Shown one piece after another: positions 26,256-34,335 of a DNA stretch of 45,835 bases. Within the stretch, counting starts at the first letter, position 1. Each line of letters starts with the position of its first letter. The notes under the pieces were generated by a model. That model ran no database searches and was not told the origin of the DNA. It was given only the letters and a program-made list of their open reading frames with translations. The position numbers and the translations under genes were made by a program. The stretch comes from Candidatus Methanoperedens sp. (lineage in GTDB: Archaea; Halobacteriota; Methanosarcinia; Methanosarcinales; Methanoperedenaceae), in NCBI GenBank assembly GCA_023249105.1, contig JAHFDG010000028.1:1-45835 (forward strand), given 5' to 3'.

Positions 26256-26681
26256 TCACTTATCCTTATTGACTTTTTTTGCTTTTACTGTATCTTTTGC
26301 CTCTACTTTCAGCTGAGGCTCCAACTGCCTTTGAAGGCTTTTTATCGCTAAAGCCTGCGCTCTGATAGTTTCTTTTTGTGCTTTTATGGTTCCTCTCAAC
26401 GACTCAATCAATGCTTTTGATTTCACTAATTCGTTCTCGGTTGTAGGCTCCTCAATTTTTATTTCACCCTTACCATCAAACAAATAGGCCCTGGGAATAC
26501 GAAATATATCATGGATCCTTTGCTTTAATTCATTAGTTACGGCACGTTTTCCTAGCCGCATTTTCGACAAAGAGGACTTATCATAGTCTAATTTGTGGGC
26601 AAAATCGGTGTCATTTTTAACCTTTCCGGCATAAATTAGAAAAGTTATTACCTGCTCAATCCTTTGTCTTTCGGGTATCAT
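26256..26681 (-). CDS. HTH transcriptional repressor (CI-like)
   Basis: This 141-aa reverse-strand protein has an N-terminal HTH (residues about 8-65: VITFLIYAGKVKNDTDFAHK, then KSSLSKMRLGKRAVTNELKQ) of the XRE type. A C-terminal coiled coil (LRGTIKAQKETIRAQALAIK) fits dimerisation. There is no peptidase domain, so induction must work differently from lambda CI. It is divergent from a forward HTH gene with palindromes between them. It is probably the lysogeny repressor, although a general regulator cannot be excluded. Confidence 0.78.
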   Translation of the reverse strand: MIPERQRIEQVITFLIYAGKVKNDTDFAHKLDYDKSSLSKMRLGKRAVTNELKQRIHDIFRIPRAYLFDGKGEIKIEEPTTENELVKSKALIESLRGTIKAQKETIRAQALAIKSLQRQLEPQLKVEAKDTVKAKKVNKDK

Positions 26682-26688
26682 AGCGTAA

Positions 26689-26706
26689 TTAACAATTTAT
26701 TGTTAA
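26689..26706. promoter_or_regulatory. Operator-like palindrome next to the repressor start
   Basis: TTAACAA and TTGTTAA form an inverted repeat around TTTA, ending 8 bp from the repressor ATG (26681). The position suits autoregulation by the repressor or by the forward HTH protein. Confidence 0.5.
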
Positions 26707-26727
26707 TAATTGAATGAAATACACGTG

Positions 26728-26751
26728 TGGACATTTGCCCACAAATGTCCA
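26728..26751. promoter_or_regulatory. Operator-like 10-bp-arm palindrome in the divergent promoter region
   Basis: TGGACATTTG and CAAATGTCCA are perfect inverted arms around CCCA. A partial copy, GGACAAA, follows at 26759-26765. It lies between divergent HTH genes, the classic arrangement of a CI/Cro-type switch. A TATATTTG box on the reverse strand near 26775 could start the repressor transcript, with both palindromes downstream of it. Confidence 0.65.
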
Positions 26752-26797
26752 TTTTTGTCGGACAAATCTGTCTATCAAATATAACTATAAATATAAA

Positions 26798-27028
26798 ATG
26801 GCACCAATAACAACTGAATTAACTCTGACTCCTGAAGCGGTAGAAGCTATAAAAGAAAGTCAGGATTGCAGAAATCGTTTGGCTTTTAAAATGAAACGTT
26901 CTTCCAGGACCATTGACCGGTACCTGGCTGAGTCACCGGTGAATATTTTTTTAACTACTGCTCAAGCGTTGGAAATTATATCAGAAGAAACCGGAATTGC
27001 AAAATCAAAACTTTTAACAAAACAATAG
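26798..27028 (+). CDS. Cro-like HTH protein
   Basis: This 76-aa protein starts MAPITTELTLTPEAVEAIKE at 26798. The upstream in-frame ATG at 26714 would add 28 residues spanning the operator palindrome, so it is rejected. The core RNRLAFKMKRSSRTIDRYLAE followed by LTTAQALEIISEETGI is a compact HTH often found at the head of Bacteroidota prophage early operons. It is divergent from the repressor and first in the early operon. A Cro or early regulator role is inferred. Confidence 0.65.
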   Translation: MAPITTELTLTPEAVEAIKESQDCRNRLAFKMKRSSRTIDRYLAESPVNIFLTTAQALEIISEETGIAKSKLLTKQ

Positions 27029-27031
27029 AAC

Positions 27032-27241
27032 ATGAATTTATCCTACTTGAAAATGTGCCGGGCAAAAATTGAAACGGAAAAAGCCAAGCAGAAAAAAGCA
27101 GTAATCCGTGACAGTAAAATGCGCCTGAAGTTTATTCGGGCAAAAATGGCCGGAGGTCTATTCGATATTCATTCGATGTCATACACTTTCACTACTTGTC
27201 CAGGACGTGTGTATTTGGCTAACAAATTCTATAAAAACTAA
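27032..27241 (+). CDS. Unknown basic early protein
   Basis: This 69-aa product is Lys/Arg-rich in its first half (KMCRAKIETEKAKQKKAVIR) and ends with an uncharged segment (SMSYTFTTCPGRVYLANKF). No family recognised. It is 3 nt after the HTH gene and 3 nt before the KTSC gene, so it belongs to the early operon. Confidence 0.5.
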   Translation: MNLSYLKMCRAKIETEKAKQKKAVIRDSKMRLKFIRAKMAGGLFDIHSMSYTFTTCPGRVYLANKFYKN

Positions 27242-27244
27242 CAC

Positions 27245-27463
27245 ATGGCATCACAGGGACTCAACTCGCCTTTCTTACTGAATGTTTCATATCGTAACAG
27301 TGAATTGACTGTTGAATTCAAAGGTGGTAAACGATATCGCTACAACCATGTTCCGCCATCGGAATATACTAAGATGATCATGTCATCTACACCAGGTACT
27401 TACTATACTCAAAATATAAAAGGAAAATATCAAGGTAAACCACTAATGAAAAATCAAGCATGA
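27245..27463 (+). CDS. KTSC-domain protein
   Basis: This 72-aa protein matches the KTSC pattern: VSYRNSELTVEFKGGKRYRY, then VPPSEYTKMIMS and GTYYTQNIKGKYQG. KTSC domains are small beta-rich modules, some at the ends of lysyl-tRNA synthetases and many in phages; their role is unclear. Its TGA overlaps the next ATG. Confidence 0.72.
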   Translation: MASQGLNSPFLLNVSYRNSELTVEFKGGKRYRYNHVPPSEYTKMIMSSTPGTYYTQNIKGKYQGKPLMKNQA

Positions 27464-27636
27464 GAAAATTTTTAGCGATCTGTTCAGGACTTAGAAGTAC
27501 TGGCCGATTAAATTGTAAAACAGTTAACGGATATCTTTCTTATATGCGCTTCGAAAGCAATCCGGATAAGTACTATCCAATAGAGTTAGTAAAGTTTCCT
27601 GAACAATTAATTCCTGCTGTACTTATTCAATTTTAA
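27460..27636 (+). CDS. Small unknown early protein (58 aa)
   Basis: The frame starts MRKFLAICSGLRSTGRLNCK with an ATGA overlap with the KTSC gene and ends YPIELVKFPEQL...VLIQF. It fills an otherwise empty gap between two genes with normal early-operon spacing, so it is likely real. No family recognised. Confidence 0.55.
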   Translation: MRKFLAICSGLRSTGRLNCKTVNGYLSYMRFESNPDKYYPIELVKFPEQLIPAVLIQF

Positions 27637-27647
27637 TAAAATCCAAT

Positions 27648-27830
27648 ATGATAGATCACAAAACAGATTACTGTAAAATCGTTACCACGGATGCCGCTAC
27701 AAAAAAAGCATCCTTTGACACGATAGCCTGGATGGGTCTGCAGTGCGCTGAACGGCTAGTGAATGAGCCGATTCTTGAAGTAAGGAAATATAAAGCGGAA
27801 CTCCCGGAATGCAGGATTGTGCAGTTGTGA
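27648..27830 (+). CDS. Unknown early protein (60 aa)
   Basis: The 60-aa protein (MIDHKTDYCKIVTTDAATKK..., ending AELPECRIVQL) has no recognised domain. It lies in the string of short genes before the primase, and its stop overlaps a possible 25-codon frame. Confidence 0.45.
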   Translation: MIDHKTDYCKIVTTDAATKKASFDTIAWMGLQCAERLVNEPILEVRKYKAELPECRIVQL

Positions 27831-27907
27831 TGTGCAGCAGGAGAGTTTTGTTTAGCATTCCCCGCAAAATTTTAGAACCTGTAAAAGCCCCTGTACACAA
27901 ATGGTAG
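27830..27907 (+). CDS. Possible very short frame (25 aa)
   Basis: A 25-codon frame, MCSRRVLFSIPRKILEPVKA..., follows by TGATG overlap. It is basic, and only the operon-like overlap supports it. It overlaps the start of the next small gene by 7 nt. Confidence 0.25.
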   Translation: MCSRRVLFSIPRKILEPVKAPVHKW

Positions 27908-28029
27908 AAATGTTTTTAGCACTTGGAGCAATCTGCGCAGGGCTGTGTCTTATGGAAGCCCTGGGACGAATTCTTAAATATTTATTCAAAAATGACAATC
28001 CTAGAAATCGCAATCGCAGAGTTAATTAA
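27901..28029 (+). CDS. Small membrane protein (42 aa)
   Basis: The frame MVEMFLALGAICAGLCLMEA continues LGRILKYLFK and ends with a basic Asn/Arg tail (NDNPRNRNRRVN). One transmembrane helix (about residues 3-20) followed by positive charge predicts insertion with the C-terminus inside. It overlaps the next gene by 38 nt. Small membrane proteins of this sort are common in phage early regions; function unknown. Confidence 0.5.
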   Translation: MVEMFLALGAICAGLCLMEALGRILKYLFKNDNPRNRNRRVN

Positions 28030-28264
28030 AAGAGGAATGGATGAAACTTTTGCAGCTGAGTTTGCAAAGGATCTGTTCATTGGTTTTCCATTGGAGGTAG
28101 CAGAATTGTACGCACGCCAAAAGTGGAAAGAAGGGTGTGTGGCGCAACGTGATGTTTGCCATAACACCAAGATACTGTTGAAGTATGATAACCTGGGACT
28201 GGAGCTTACAAAAGCGATTCGTACGGAAGTTAAAAACGCACATACACCATCTTTCAAATGCTAA
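27992..28264 (+). CDS. Unknown early protein (90 aa)
   Basis: The product starts MTILEIAIAELIKRGMDETF at ATG 27992; an upstream TTG at 27923 would extend it inside the membrane-protein gene. It is mostly helical (AAEFAKDLFIGFPLEVAELY). No family recognised. It overlaps the zinc-ribbon gene by 7 nt. Confidence 0.5.
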   Translation: MTILEIAIAELIKRGMDETFAAEFAKDLFIGFPLEVAELYARQKWKEGCVAQRDVCHNTKILLKYDNLGLELTKAIRTEVKNAHTPSFKC

Positions 28265-28521
28265 CATTCGGACGGCTCATAACAGTTAATTCAGATAAAA
28301 AGCCAAAGCAATTTATTAAAGGAGATCAGTTGACTCCGCAGTATTTATTTGAATTGGGAATGTGTTTGTGTAATCGTTGTGGAAAGCTGCATTGTGTTGA
28401 TTACGCTTATTGCAATGACTGCTGCAGGGAGATTATAATTTTTTTAATACCGGGTGAAAAACCTGATGATGCAAAGATCAATGATTTAGTGACTGACTGG
28501 AGAAAGAGAACAGGGAAGTAA
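28258..28521 (+). CDS. Small zinc-ribbon protein
   Basis: The 87-aa protein contains CLCNRCGKLHCVDYAYCNDCC, a cluster of cysteines in CxxC-type spacing that probably binds zinc. The C-terminal part (PGEKPDDAKINDLVTDWRK) is helical. It sits 18 nt before the primase gene, so a DNA- or protein-binding helper role in replication is possible but unproven. Confidence 0.55.
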   Translation: MLTFGRLITVNSDKKPKQFIKGDQLTPQYLFELGMCLCNRCGKLHCVDYAYCNDCCREIIIFLIPGEKPDDAKINDLVTDWRKRTGK

Positions 28522-28539
28522 TATTTATGAAACACACTT

Positions 28540-31365
28540 ATGAGTAAAAAGATTGATTTTGCTACAATAAAAAACAATGCTGATATCGTTGAGGTAATTG
28601 GGCGGTTCGTGAAGTTGGCCCAAGTCGGTCCTCACTTTATAGGCATTTGTCCATTCCATAATGAAGATACAGGTTCATTCAAAGTAACACCGAAGAAAAA
28701 TATTTTTAAATGCTTCGGTTGTGGTAAGGGTGGCGATGTGTTTGATTTCATGGAGTTGCGCGGAATGACAAAGAAAGAAGCCACATTGTATATCGGTGAT
28801 CCAAACAACACAGCAGCTGTTCCGCATGGTGGTGAGAAAGAAACGAAAGTAAAAAAAGAGAAAGCGGAATCGAAGTGGAAACAAGTACTGCCAGCTGTTA
28901 AAGTTGATGGTATGTATAAACACCGGTATCACGGAGAGCCGAATGCAACCTGGGATTATTTTGATAGGAACGGTGTATTGATGGGCTGTGTGTGCCGGTT
29001 TGATCTTCCAAAGAAAAAAGAAGTACTGCCACTGATCTATGCAACTGATGGGAAAATAAAAAAATGGCAATACCTGGGCTTTGATAAACCACGCCCGCTT
29101 TACAATTTACATCTGTTAGAAAAAGAGCCGACAAAATCTGTGATTGTTGTTGAAGGAGAAAAGACAGCTGAAGCAGCAATGAAGCTGTATCCAAAAACAA
29201 ATGTAACAACATGGATGGGTGGAGCTCAGGGAGTGAAACATACTGACTGGCTTCCTTTGCTGGGACGAATTGTTGTGCTGTGGCCGGACAATGACGGGCC
29301 TGGCTTTGATGCAATGCAGGATGTTTATGATATCGTTAAAACATTAGCTGAAGTAAAGTGGGTAGTTAATCCTGCAGATGCTGAAAAAGGGTGGGACGTT
29401 GCAGATTCTTCCTGGACTCCGGAAGAAGCAAAAAAATATTCATCAAAAAATATTATACCGGTACCACCGCGTGAATCAAAAGCGTTGTATATCCCTGCTG
29501 ATGTAATTAAGCCAGCGCAGAGTGTTTTAAGCGCAGAGGATATCGCAGAGATACAACAAGAAGAGGCAGTGATAAGATCTGTTCTTGATGTTGTGAATAA
29601 TCCTCCAACACCTCCGAATGAAGATGATCCGGATGGATTTCCGTTGATGGGTACAGAGCACTTCAGAATGCTTGGTGCAAGGAAAGAAGGCAACGGCATG
29701 ATGTTTAATTTTTATGCCTACAGTTCAAAAACTGTTATCGGCCTCACTCCTTCCTCGATGACAAAAAACAATTTGATGCAGCTGGCACCATTTAACTGGT
29801 GGAAGAATTCTTTTGGTGATGGCAAAGGATCCATTTCGGTTGATCGCGCAGCAAATTACCTGATCAACAAAAGTGCTGAGATGGGAACATTCAGCGATAA
29901 GTGGTTGCGTGGCCGTGGAGCATGGGTAGATGAAAAACGTGTAGTGATCCATGCCGGGGATAAATTATTTATCAATGGAAAAGAAACTGCGCTTTCAAAA
30001 TATCAATCAAAATATATTTATGAAGTTGGTGAGCCGATGGGCTTTTCGGTTGAAGATCCTTTGATTGAAAAAGATGCATCTCAACTGTTGGATCTGTTGA
30101 AATTACTTAATTGGGAGCGATCAATTAGTGCATACTTATTAGCCGGCTGGTGCATTGTTGCACCTATTTGCGGAGCGTTGAACTGGAGGCCGCATATATG
30201 GTTAACCGGTTCTGCCGGTACCGGGAAGACCTGGGTATTCCAAAAAATACTTCAGCTGCTATTAGGTGAAACCGGATTGAAAGTGGAAGGTGAAACATCG
30301 GAAGCAGGGTTGCGACAAATGCTTGGCCACGATTCATTACCGGTTGTGTTTGATGAAGCAGAGGGTGAAGATAGAAAAGCGCAGGACCGTATGCAATCGG
30401 TACTCGCATTGATGCGTGCCGCTTCTGCAAGCAATGGTGGAGTAATTGCAAAAGGTAGTGCAGGCGGATCTGCTAAAACATATCGTATCAGATCCTGTTT
30501 TGCTTTCGCATCGATATCCGTTCAAGTCGCACAGCAGTCCGACCGCACACGCGTTACAGTATTGGGTTTAATAAAAGCGCGTGGAACGGATGTCGATAAG
30601 AAATGGCAACACCTTCAGGCTTGTTATAATGATCTGATCACTGAAGACTACTGCATTAAATTACGATCGCGCACCATCGCATTGTTACCTACTATCCTAA
30701 CTAATATAAAAACATTTAGCAATGCAGCAGCTGCTGTGATCGGAGAACAACGTGCAGGTGACCAGGTGGGTGTATTGCTTGCCGGCGCTTACAGTTTGGT
30801 GAGCGATAAAGTAATTGATTATCAATCAGCTGTTAGATGGGTTGCTGATAAAGACTGGAGCGAAGAAAAAGGACACGGTGCAACGAGCGATGAAATTGCA
30901 TTGGTACATCATTTATTTGATCAGATGATCAGAATTGAAACTCAATACGCAACACGTGAACGCACACTTGGTGAACTTGTATCGACCGCTTTGTTATTGA
31001 GAATGGAATGGGATATCGGTTGTGATCACGCAAATGAAAGAATAAAACGAAACGGTATTAAGGTTGAAGGGGAATTCATTTACATCAGCAACAGCGCTGA
31101 TTGGATTAAAAAAACATTAGCCGGCACCGCATGGGCCAGGAACCATAATAAAATACTTATGCGTTTGCCAACTGCTGAAAGTGTTGATTCCGCACGCTTC
31201 TCATCCGTTACAACACGGGCCGTAAAATTTCACAAGGATCTGATGTTTAAAGATGTGATACCGGATACGAAGCCTCCGGACCCGCCTCCGGAAAATGCAA
31301 TCGTTGCTAATTCGAACCTCATAGGACAAGATACACAGTCGCAAATTGATTATAACAATCCTTAA
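28540..31365 (+). CDS. Primase-helicase: CHC2 zinc finger, Toprim, DUF927-type helicase
   Basis: This 941-aa protein combines primer synthesis and unwinding. The CHC2 zinc site uses Cys37, His40, Cys58 and Cys61. The Toprim core has VVEGEKTA at 203-210 and WPDND at 248-252. A P-loop ATPase follows with GSAGTGKT at 557-564 and VVFDEAE at about 602-608, in a DUF927-type context (GWCIVAPICGALNWRPHIWL). It is the largest early gene and the probable replication initiator-helicase. No separate polymerase is seen, so host polymerase must be used. Confidence 0.93.
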   Translation: MSKKIDFATIKNNADIVEVIGRFVKLAQVGPHFIGICPFHNEDTGSFKVTPKKNIFKCFGCGKGGDVFDFMELRGMTKKEATLYIGDPNNTAAVPHGGEKETKVKKEKAESKWKQVLPAVKVDGMYKHRYHGEPNATWDYFDRNGVLMGCVCRFDLPKKKEVLPLIYATDGKIKKWQYLGFDKPRPLYNLHLLEKEPTKSVIVVEGEKTAEAAMKLYPKTNVTTWMGGAQGVKHTDWLPLLGRIVVLWPDNDGPGFDAMQDVYDIVKTLAEVKWVVNPADAEKGWDVADSSWTPEEAKKYSSKNIIPVPPRESKALYIPADVIKPAQSVLSAEDIAEIQQEEAVIRSVLDVVNNPPTPPNEDDPDGFPLMGTEHFRMLGARKEGNGMMFNFYAYSSKTVIGLTPSSMTKNNLMQLAPFNWWKNSFGDGKGSISVDRAANYLINKSAEMGTFSDKWLRGRGAWVDEKRVVIHAGDKLFINGKETALSKYQSKYIYEVGEPMGFSVEDPLIEKDASQLLDLLKLLNWERSISAYLLAGWCIVAPICGALNWRPHIWLTGSAGTGKTWVFQKILQLLLGETGLKVEGETSEAGLRQMLGHDSLPVVFDEAEGEDRKAQDRMQSVLALMRAASASNGGVIAKGSAGGSAKTYRIRSCFAFASISVQVAQQSDRTRVTVLGLIKARGTDVDKKWQHLQACYNDLITEDYCIKLRSRTIALLPTILTNIKTFSNAAAAVIGEQRAGDQVGVLLAGAYSLVSDKVIDYQSAVRWVADKDWSEEKGHGATSDEIALVHHLFDQMIRIETQYATRERTLGELVSTALLLRMEWDIGCDHANERIKRNGIKVEGEFIYISNSADWIKKTLAGTAWARNHNKILMRLPTAESVDSARFSSVTTRAVKFHKDLMFKDVIPDTKPPDPPPENAIVANSNLIGQDTQSQIDYNNP

Positions 31366-31377
31366 AACAAAACAAAT

Positions 31378-31761
31378 ATGAAATTAAAAAAAATGGAATT
31401 CACGGTGGCTCACATGAAAAAGGGTGCAGCACCAGCTATCAGAGTAACAAAAGGAGGCGTATTCTCTTTTAATAAAGGTTTATCCGAACACCTAAAACTT
31501 AATGCCGGTACCGGTGTTGATTTCTTCCAGGATGAAGAAGTACCACGCGACTGGTACATTAAGCTGAGCGAGAAATCGCAAAATAAAGTAAGAAGAAAAG
31601 AACCTTCAAAAGGATATCTGTTCAACAACGCAGGCCTTGCAGGAGCATTCCTTACAAGCATTGATGCTATTGATGATTCAAAATCATTTAAGGTGGCCAC
31701 AGTTCCGGAGAAAGTAGGAAAGGAATTTTACTACGCAATATTAATCGGTTTACCTGAATAA
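31378..31761 (+). CDS. Unknown protein downstream of primase
   Basis: This 127-aa protein starts MKLKKMEFTVAHMKKGAAPA and is basic with beta-rich stretches (IRVTKGGVFSFNKGLSEHL ... YAILIGLPE). No family recognised. It is inside the replication block between the primase and a DUF4406 protein. Confidence 0.5.
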   Translation: MKLKKMEFTVAHMKKGAAPAIRVTKGGVFSFNKGLSEHLKLNAGTGVDFFQDEEVPRDWYIKLSEKSQNKVRRKEPSKGYLFNNAGLAGAFLTSIDAIDDSKSFKVATVPEKVGKEFYYAILIGLPE

Positions 31762-31763
31762 CT

Positions 31764-32072
31764 ATGCTGATATACATCGCAGGAAAAGTGACGGATCTTC
31801 CGGAACACATCTACAAAAGAAAATTTGATAATGCAGAACATGGATTGCTGTTATTGAAATTCAGAGTTGTTAATCCATTGAAGTTACCACACAACCATGA
31901 TAAATCGTGGAAGGAATATTTGAGAGAGGATCTGAAGGCTCTGAAAAAATGTGATGGCGCGTTCATGCTATACAACTGGAAAGACAGTCGCGGAGCCTTA
32001 ATTGAGCATTGGTTCGCCAAGCGTTACAACAAGACAATTATTTATCAACCCAATTATATATCATACAAATGA
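31764..32072 (+). CDS. DUF4406-type (deoxyribosyltransferase-like) protein
   Basis: The 102-aa protein opens MLIYIAGKVTDLPEHIYKRK and has KKCDGAFMLYNWKDSRGALIE in the second half, the standard DUF4406 pattern. Such proteins have a Rossmann-like fold related to nucleoside 2-deoxyribosyltransferases, with a Glu near the C-terminus (IEHWFAKRYNK) as possible active residue. It could modify phage or host nucleotides. Its TGA overlaps the SSB ATG. Confidence 0.7.
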   Translation: MLIYIAGKVTDLPEHIYKRKFDNAEHGLLLLKFRVVNPLKLPHNHDKSWKEYLREDLKALKKCDGAFMLYNWKDSRGALIEHWFAKRYNKTIIYQPNYISYK

Positions 32073-32500
32073 AAGTAAAAATAACTGCAGTAGGACACCT
32101 GGGCCGTGAGTGTTCAGTTAAAATAATCAACGGTGTAAATGCGATCAGCTTTTCGATGGCTGTAACGGAAAAGTATAAAAACAAAGAAGGTGTACTGATC
32201 GATAACACCACCTGGTTAGAATGTACGCTATGGAGAAAGCCTGAGCATAGCACCGTAGCACAATACTTAAAGAAAGGTCAGCTGGTAATGGTTGAAGGCC
32301 GTCCGGAAGTTAAAGCCTATAAAAGCAGAGAAGGTGAAGCACGCGCTTCCTTAACGATTCGCATTGATGAATTGTTATTGCTAGGCGGTTCTAAATCTGC
32401 TGCACCTGGTGCGGAAGGTTTAGCAACTGCGGCAGATAATCCAGGAGGCGCTGACTTTGTACCAAAAACAAATACACCGGAAGAAGATCTTCCATTCTAA
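32069..32500 (+). CDS. ssb: Single-stranded DNA-binding protein
   Basis: The 143-aa SSB starts MKVKITAVGHLGRECSVKII at 32069, overlapping the preceding stop; the in-frame 32009 start is rejected. The OB-fold has ISFSMAVTEKYKNKEGVL, then TTWLECTLWR and VEGRPEVKAY. The acidic tip EEDLPF is the typical partner-recruiting tail. It protects single strands during replication. Confidence 0.94.
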   Translation: MKVKITAVGHLGRECSVKIINGVNAISFSMAVTEKYKNKEGVLIDNTTWLECTLWRKPEHSTVAQYLKKGQLVMVEGRPEVKAYKSREGEARASLTIRIDELLLLGGSKSAAPGAEGLATAADNPGGADFVPKTNTPEEDLPF

Positions 32501-32519
32501 ATAACATTTTAAAAACTAT

Positions 32520-33395
32520 ATGAAACACATGGAAAAAGAAACACGAGAAATATTGCTTCAATGCAAGTTAGGTAAGAACAGCATAGCTGCTCCCCAAATT
32601 GATAAAGTGGAATTACGCACAGCGGTATTCGAAAAACTTGAATCGATCGGTGGTACCTGGAAAGGCGGCCGTTCAAATGAATTTGATTTTAAAGAAGATC
32701 CTGCAGCTGCTTGGAGAAAATTAATTGCGGACCATTCCGATATCGCGGATGAAACTTTATGTACAAAGTGCAAAGATAAATTAACTACTGCAGAGAAAAT
32801 GACCGTGTTCCCTTATACGGAAGATGAAGTGATCTGCGATGCGTGTAATGCTGCGTTGGTTAAAAGTGAAACTGCTGCAGAAGCTCCATTTGAATCAACA
32901 CCGGATCTGCTTGCTGATAAAATGGTAAAGCTGGCAGAGATTGATATGAGCAATACTGTTGCTGATCCATGTGCAGGAAAAGGGAATATTGCAAAGGCAA
33001 TTAATCGAATTAAAAAAGTTGATACAGTTTTCTGTTATGAACTAGATCCGGCAAACCACAAGCGTTTAAAGAAGGTTCCGAATGTAGGTTTTGTACGCGC
33101 TGATTTTTTGGATCCTTCTTATCCCTGGGAGCATTTTGATAAGATCATTGCACACCCTCCTCTTTCAGAGAATCATGATATCTATCTAATCCATGAAATG
33201 TATCAGCGTTTAGAAAAAGGCGGACGCATTGTTACGCTTGCCGGTAAGGATTGGCAAACAGCTAAAAGTTATCCGGCTGCTCACTTCCGGGTGTGGTTGG
33301 TAGAAATAGGAGCCAAGGTGATCGAAGTGCCTGCAGAGGAGTTGGTAGAGATCGAATGCACTACACCATTTGTAATCATTGTAATCAATAAATAA
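32520..33395 (+). CDS. SAM-dependent methyltransferase with zinc finger and variant motif IV
   Basis: The 291-aa protein has a zinc pair CTKC...CDAC (Cys81, 84, 106, 109). A class I methyltransferase core follows with motif I ADPCAGKGN at 148-156, an acidic SAM-ribose residue in CYELDP, and AHPPLS at 211-216 where N6-adenine enzymes carry (N/D)PP(Y/F). His212 replaces the expected Asn or Asp. It may have altered activity, or act on another substrate. ATG at 32529 (Met4) is an equally possible start. Confidence 0.75.
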   Translation: MKHMEKETREILLQCKLGKNSIAAPQIDKVELRTAVFEKLESIGGTWKGGRSNEFDFKEDPAAAWRKLIADHSDIADETLCTKCKDKLTTAEKMTVFPYTEDEVICDACNAALVKSETAAEAPFESTPDLLADKMVKLAEIDMSNTVADPCAGKGNIAKAINRIKKVDTVFCYELDPANHKRLKKVPNVGFVRADFLDPSYPWEHFDKIIAHPPLSENHDIYLIHEMYQRLEKGGRIVTLAGKDWQTAKSYPAAHFRVWLVEIGAKVIEVPAEELVEIECTTPFVIIVINK

Positions 33396-33397
33396 TT

Positions 33398-33706
33398 ATG
33401 GAAATAAAAGAGATAATAAAATTAGTGGTTGACACTTTAGAAGTGAACAGCCCTGCTGACTTGGAGTTATTGGTCCTTCCTCACGGACGTATTGAACACA
33501 TGGATGCCCGGAGTATCATTTTAAAAATTACAGAGATTGATGAGCACCATATATATGATGTCTGTAAGGAGTTTGGGTGTACAATAGATATGGGTATTTA
33601 CGCATTGGATCGCTTTCATAAGCAGATTCATACACATAGGCAGTTGAACAGCAAGTTTGAAGAGTGCCTGAATAAATATTTAGAACAGGAAAACATAACA
33701 ATTTAA
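33398..33706 (+). CDS. Unknown early protein (102 aa)
   Basis: The 102-aa protein (MEIKEIIKLVVDTLEVNSPA..., with DEHHIYDVCKEFGCTIDMGI) is acidic and helical. No family recognised. It is the last gene before the first copy of the repeated leader hairpin. Confidence 0.5.
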   Translation: MEIKEIIKLVVDTLEVNSPADLELLVLPHGRIEHMDARSIILKITEIDEHHIYDVCKEFGCTIDMGIYALDRFHKQIHTHRQLNSKFEECLNKYLEQENITI

Positions 33707-33707
33707 A

Positions 33708-33730
33708 AACAGCTGCAGACTGAATTCTGC
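33708..33730 (+). repeat. Repeated leader hairpin, copy 1
   Basis: The 23-bp unit begins AACAGCT and ends with GCAGACTGAATTCTGC, in which GCAGA pairs with TCTGC around CTGAAT. It ends 23 nt before the ATG at 33754. Identical or near-identical copies lie at 33974 and 35674, always in the gap before a gene. Confidence 0.8.
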
Positions 33731-33753
33731 GATAAATAAAAAAATAAAATAAA

Positions 33754-33972
33754 ATGGATGTAACACTTCAATTAAACACAAATGCTTTTACGATAATGCT
33801 TATCGTGATTATTTATCTCTTATCGGTACTCTTCACTCGACTTATAGAAAAGAAAAGTACTGTGAAAATTTGGTGGGAATGGGTTCCTGTGCTAAATACA
33901 ATTGCTTCTACTTTCATTGCTATTGTAGCATTGGTATTATGGATTATTGATTTGGTTAAAAAGAAAAATTAA
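33754..33972 (+). CDS. Small membrane protein with two hydrophobic segments (72 aa)
   Basis: Two hydrophobic segments lie at about 11-31 (FTIMLIVIIYLLSVLFTRLI) and 45-66 (WVPVLNTIASTFIAIVALVL), followed by a short Lys tail (KKKN). It probably spans the inner membrane twice. No family recognised. A repeated leader hairpin sits before it. Confidence 0.55.
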   Translation: MDVTLQLNTNAFTIMLIVIIYLLSVLFTRLIEKKSTVKIWWEWVPVLNTIASTFIAIVALVLWIIDLVKKKN

Positions 33973-33973
33973 C

Positions 33974-33996
33974 AACAGCTGCAGACTGATTTCTGC
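33974..33996 (+). repeat. Repeated leader hairpin, copy 2
   Basis: This is the same 23-bp unit as at 33708, with one change in the loop (CTGATT instead of CTGAAT); the GCAGA/TCTGC stem is kept. It ends 20 nt before the ATG at 34017. Confidence 0.8.
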
Positions 33997-34016
33997 AATA
34001 ATAAAAACCTAAATAA

Positions 34017-34289
34017 ATGCCAAGAACAAAAGGAAGTACTAACAAAAATAAACCGGCTGCTCCGGTTAAATCGAAACATGATCCGGTTGATCATCCATCA
34101 CATTACACTGATGGTAAAATTGAAGTGATCGATTTTATTGAGGATAAGAAATTAGGATATCACCTGGGCTGTGTAGTTAAATACGTTGCACGTGCCGGTA
34201 AAAAAGATCCTGCAAAAACAATTGAGGATTTAAAAAAAGCAGCCTGGTACCTGGCTCGCCAAATTAAGAACCTGGAAAAAGTAAAGTAA
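34017..34289 (+). CDS. DUF3310 protein
   Basis: This 90-aa protein has a basic tail (PRTKGSTNKNKPAAPVK) and the DUF3310 core HYTDGKIEVIDFIED ... CVVKYVARAGKKDPAKTIED. DUF3310 proteins are widespread in phages near nucleotide metabolism genes; function is not established. It lies between two leader hairpins. Confidence 0.8.
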   Translation: MPRTKGSTNKNKPAAPVKSKHDPVDHPSHYTDGKIEVIDFIEDKKLGYHLGCVVKYVARAGKKDPAKTIEDLKKAAWYLARQIKNLEKVK

Positions 34290-34294
34290 TAATC

Positions 34295-34322
34295 AGCGGT
34301 CCCGCATAATTGCGGGGCTGCT
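34295..34322 (+). promoter_or_regulatory. GC-rich leader hairpin
   Basis: AGCGGTCCCGC pairs with GCGGGGCTGCT across ATAATT (11 bp with two wobble pairs). It ends 13 nt before the ATG at 34336 and has no T-run, so it does not look like a terminator. Confidence 0.65.
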
Positions 34323-34335
34323 TAATAAATTAACC

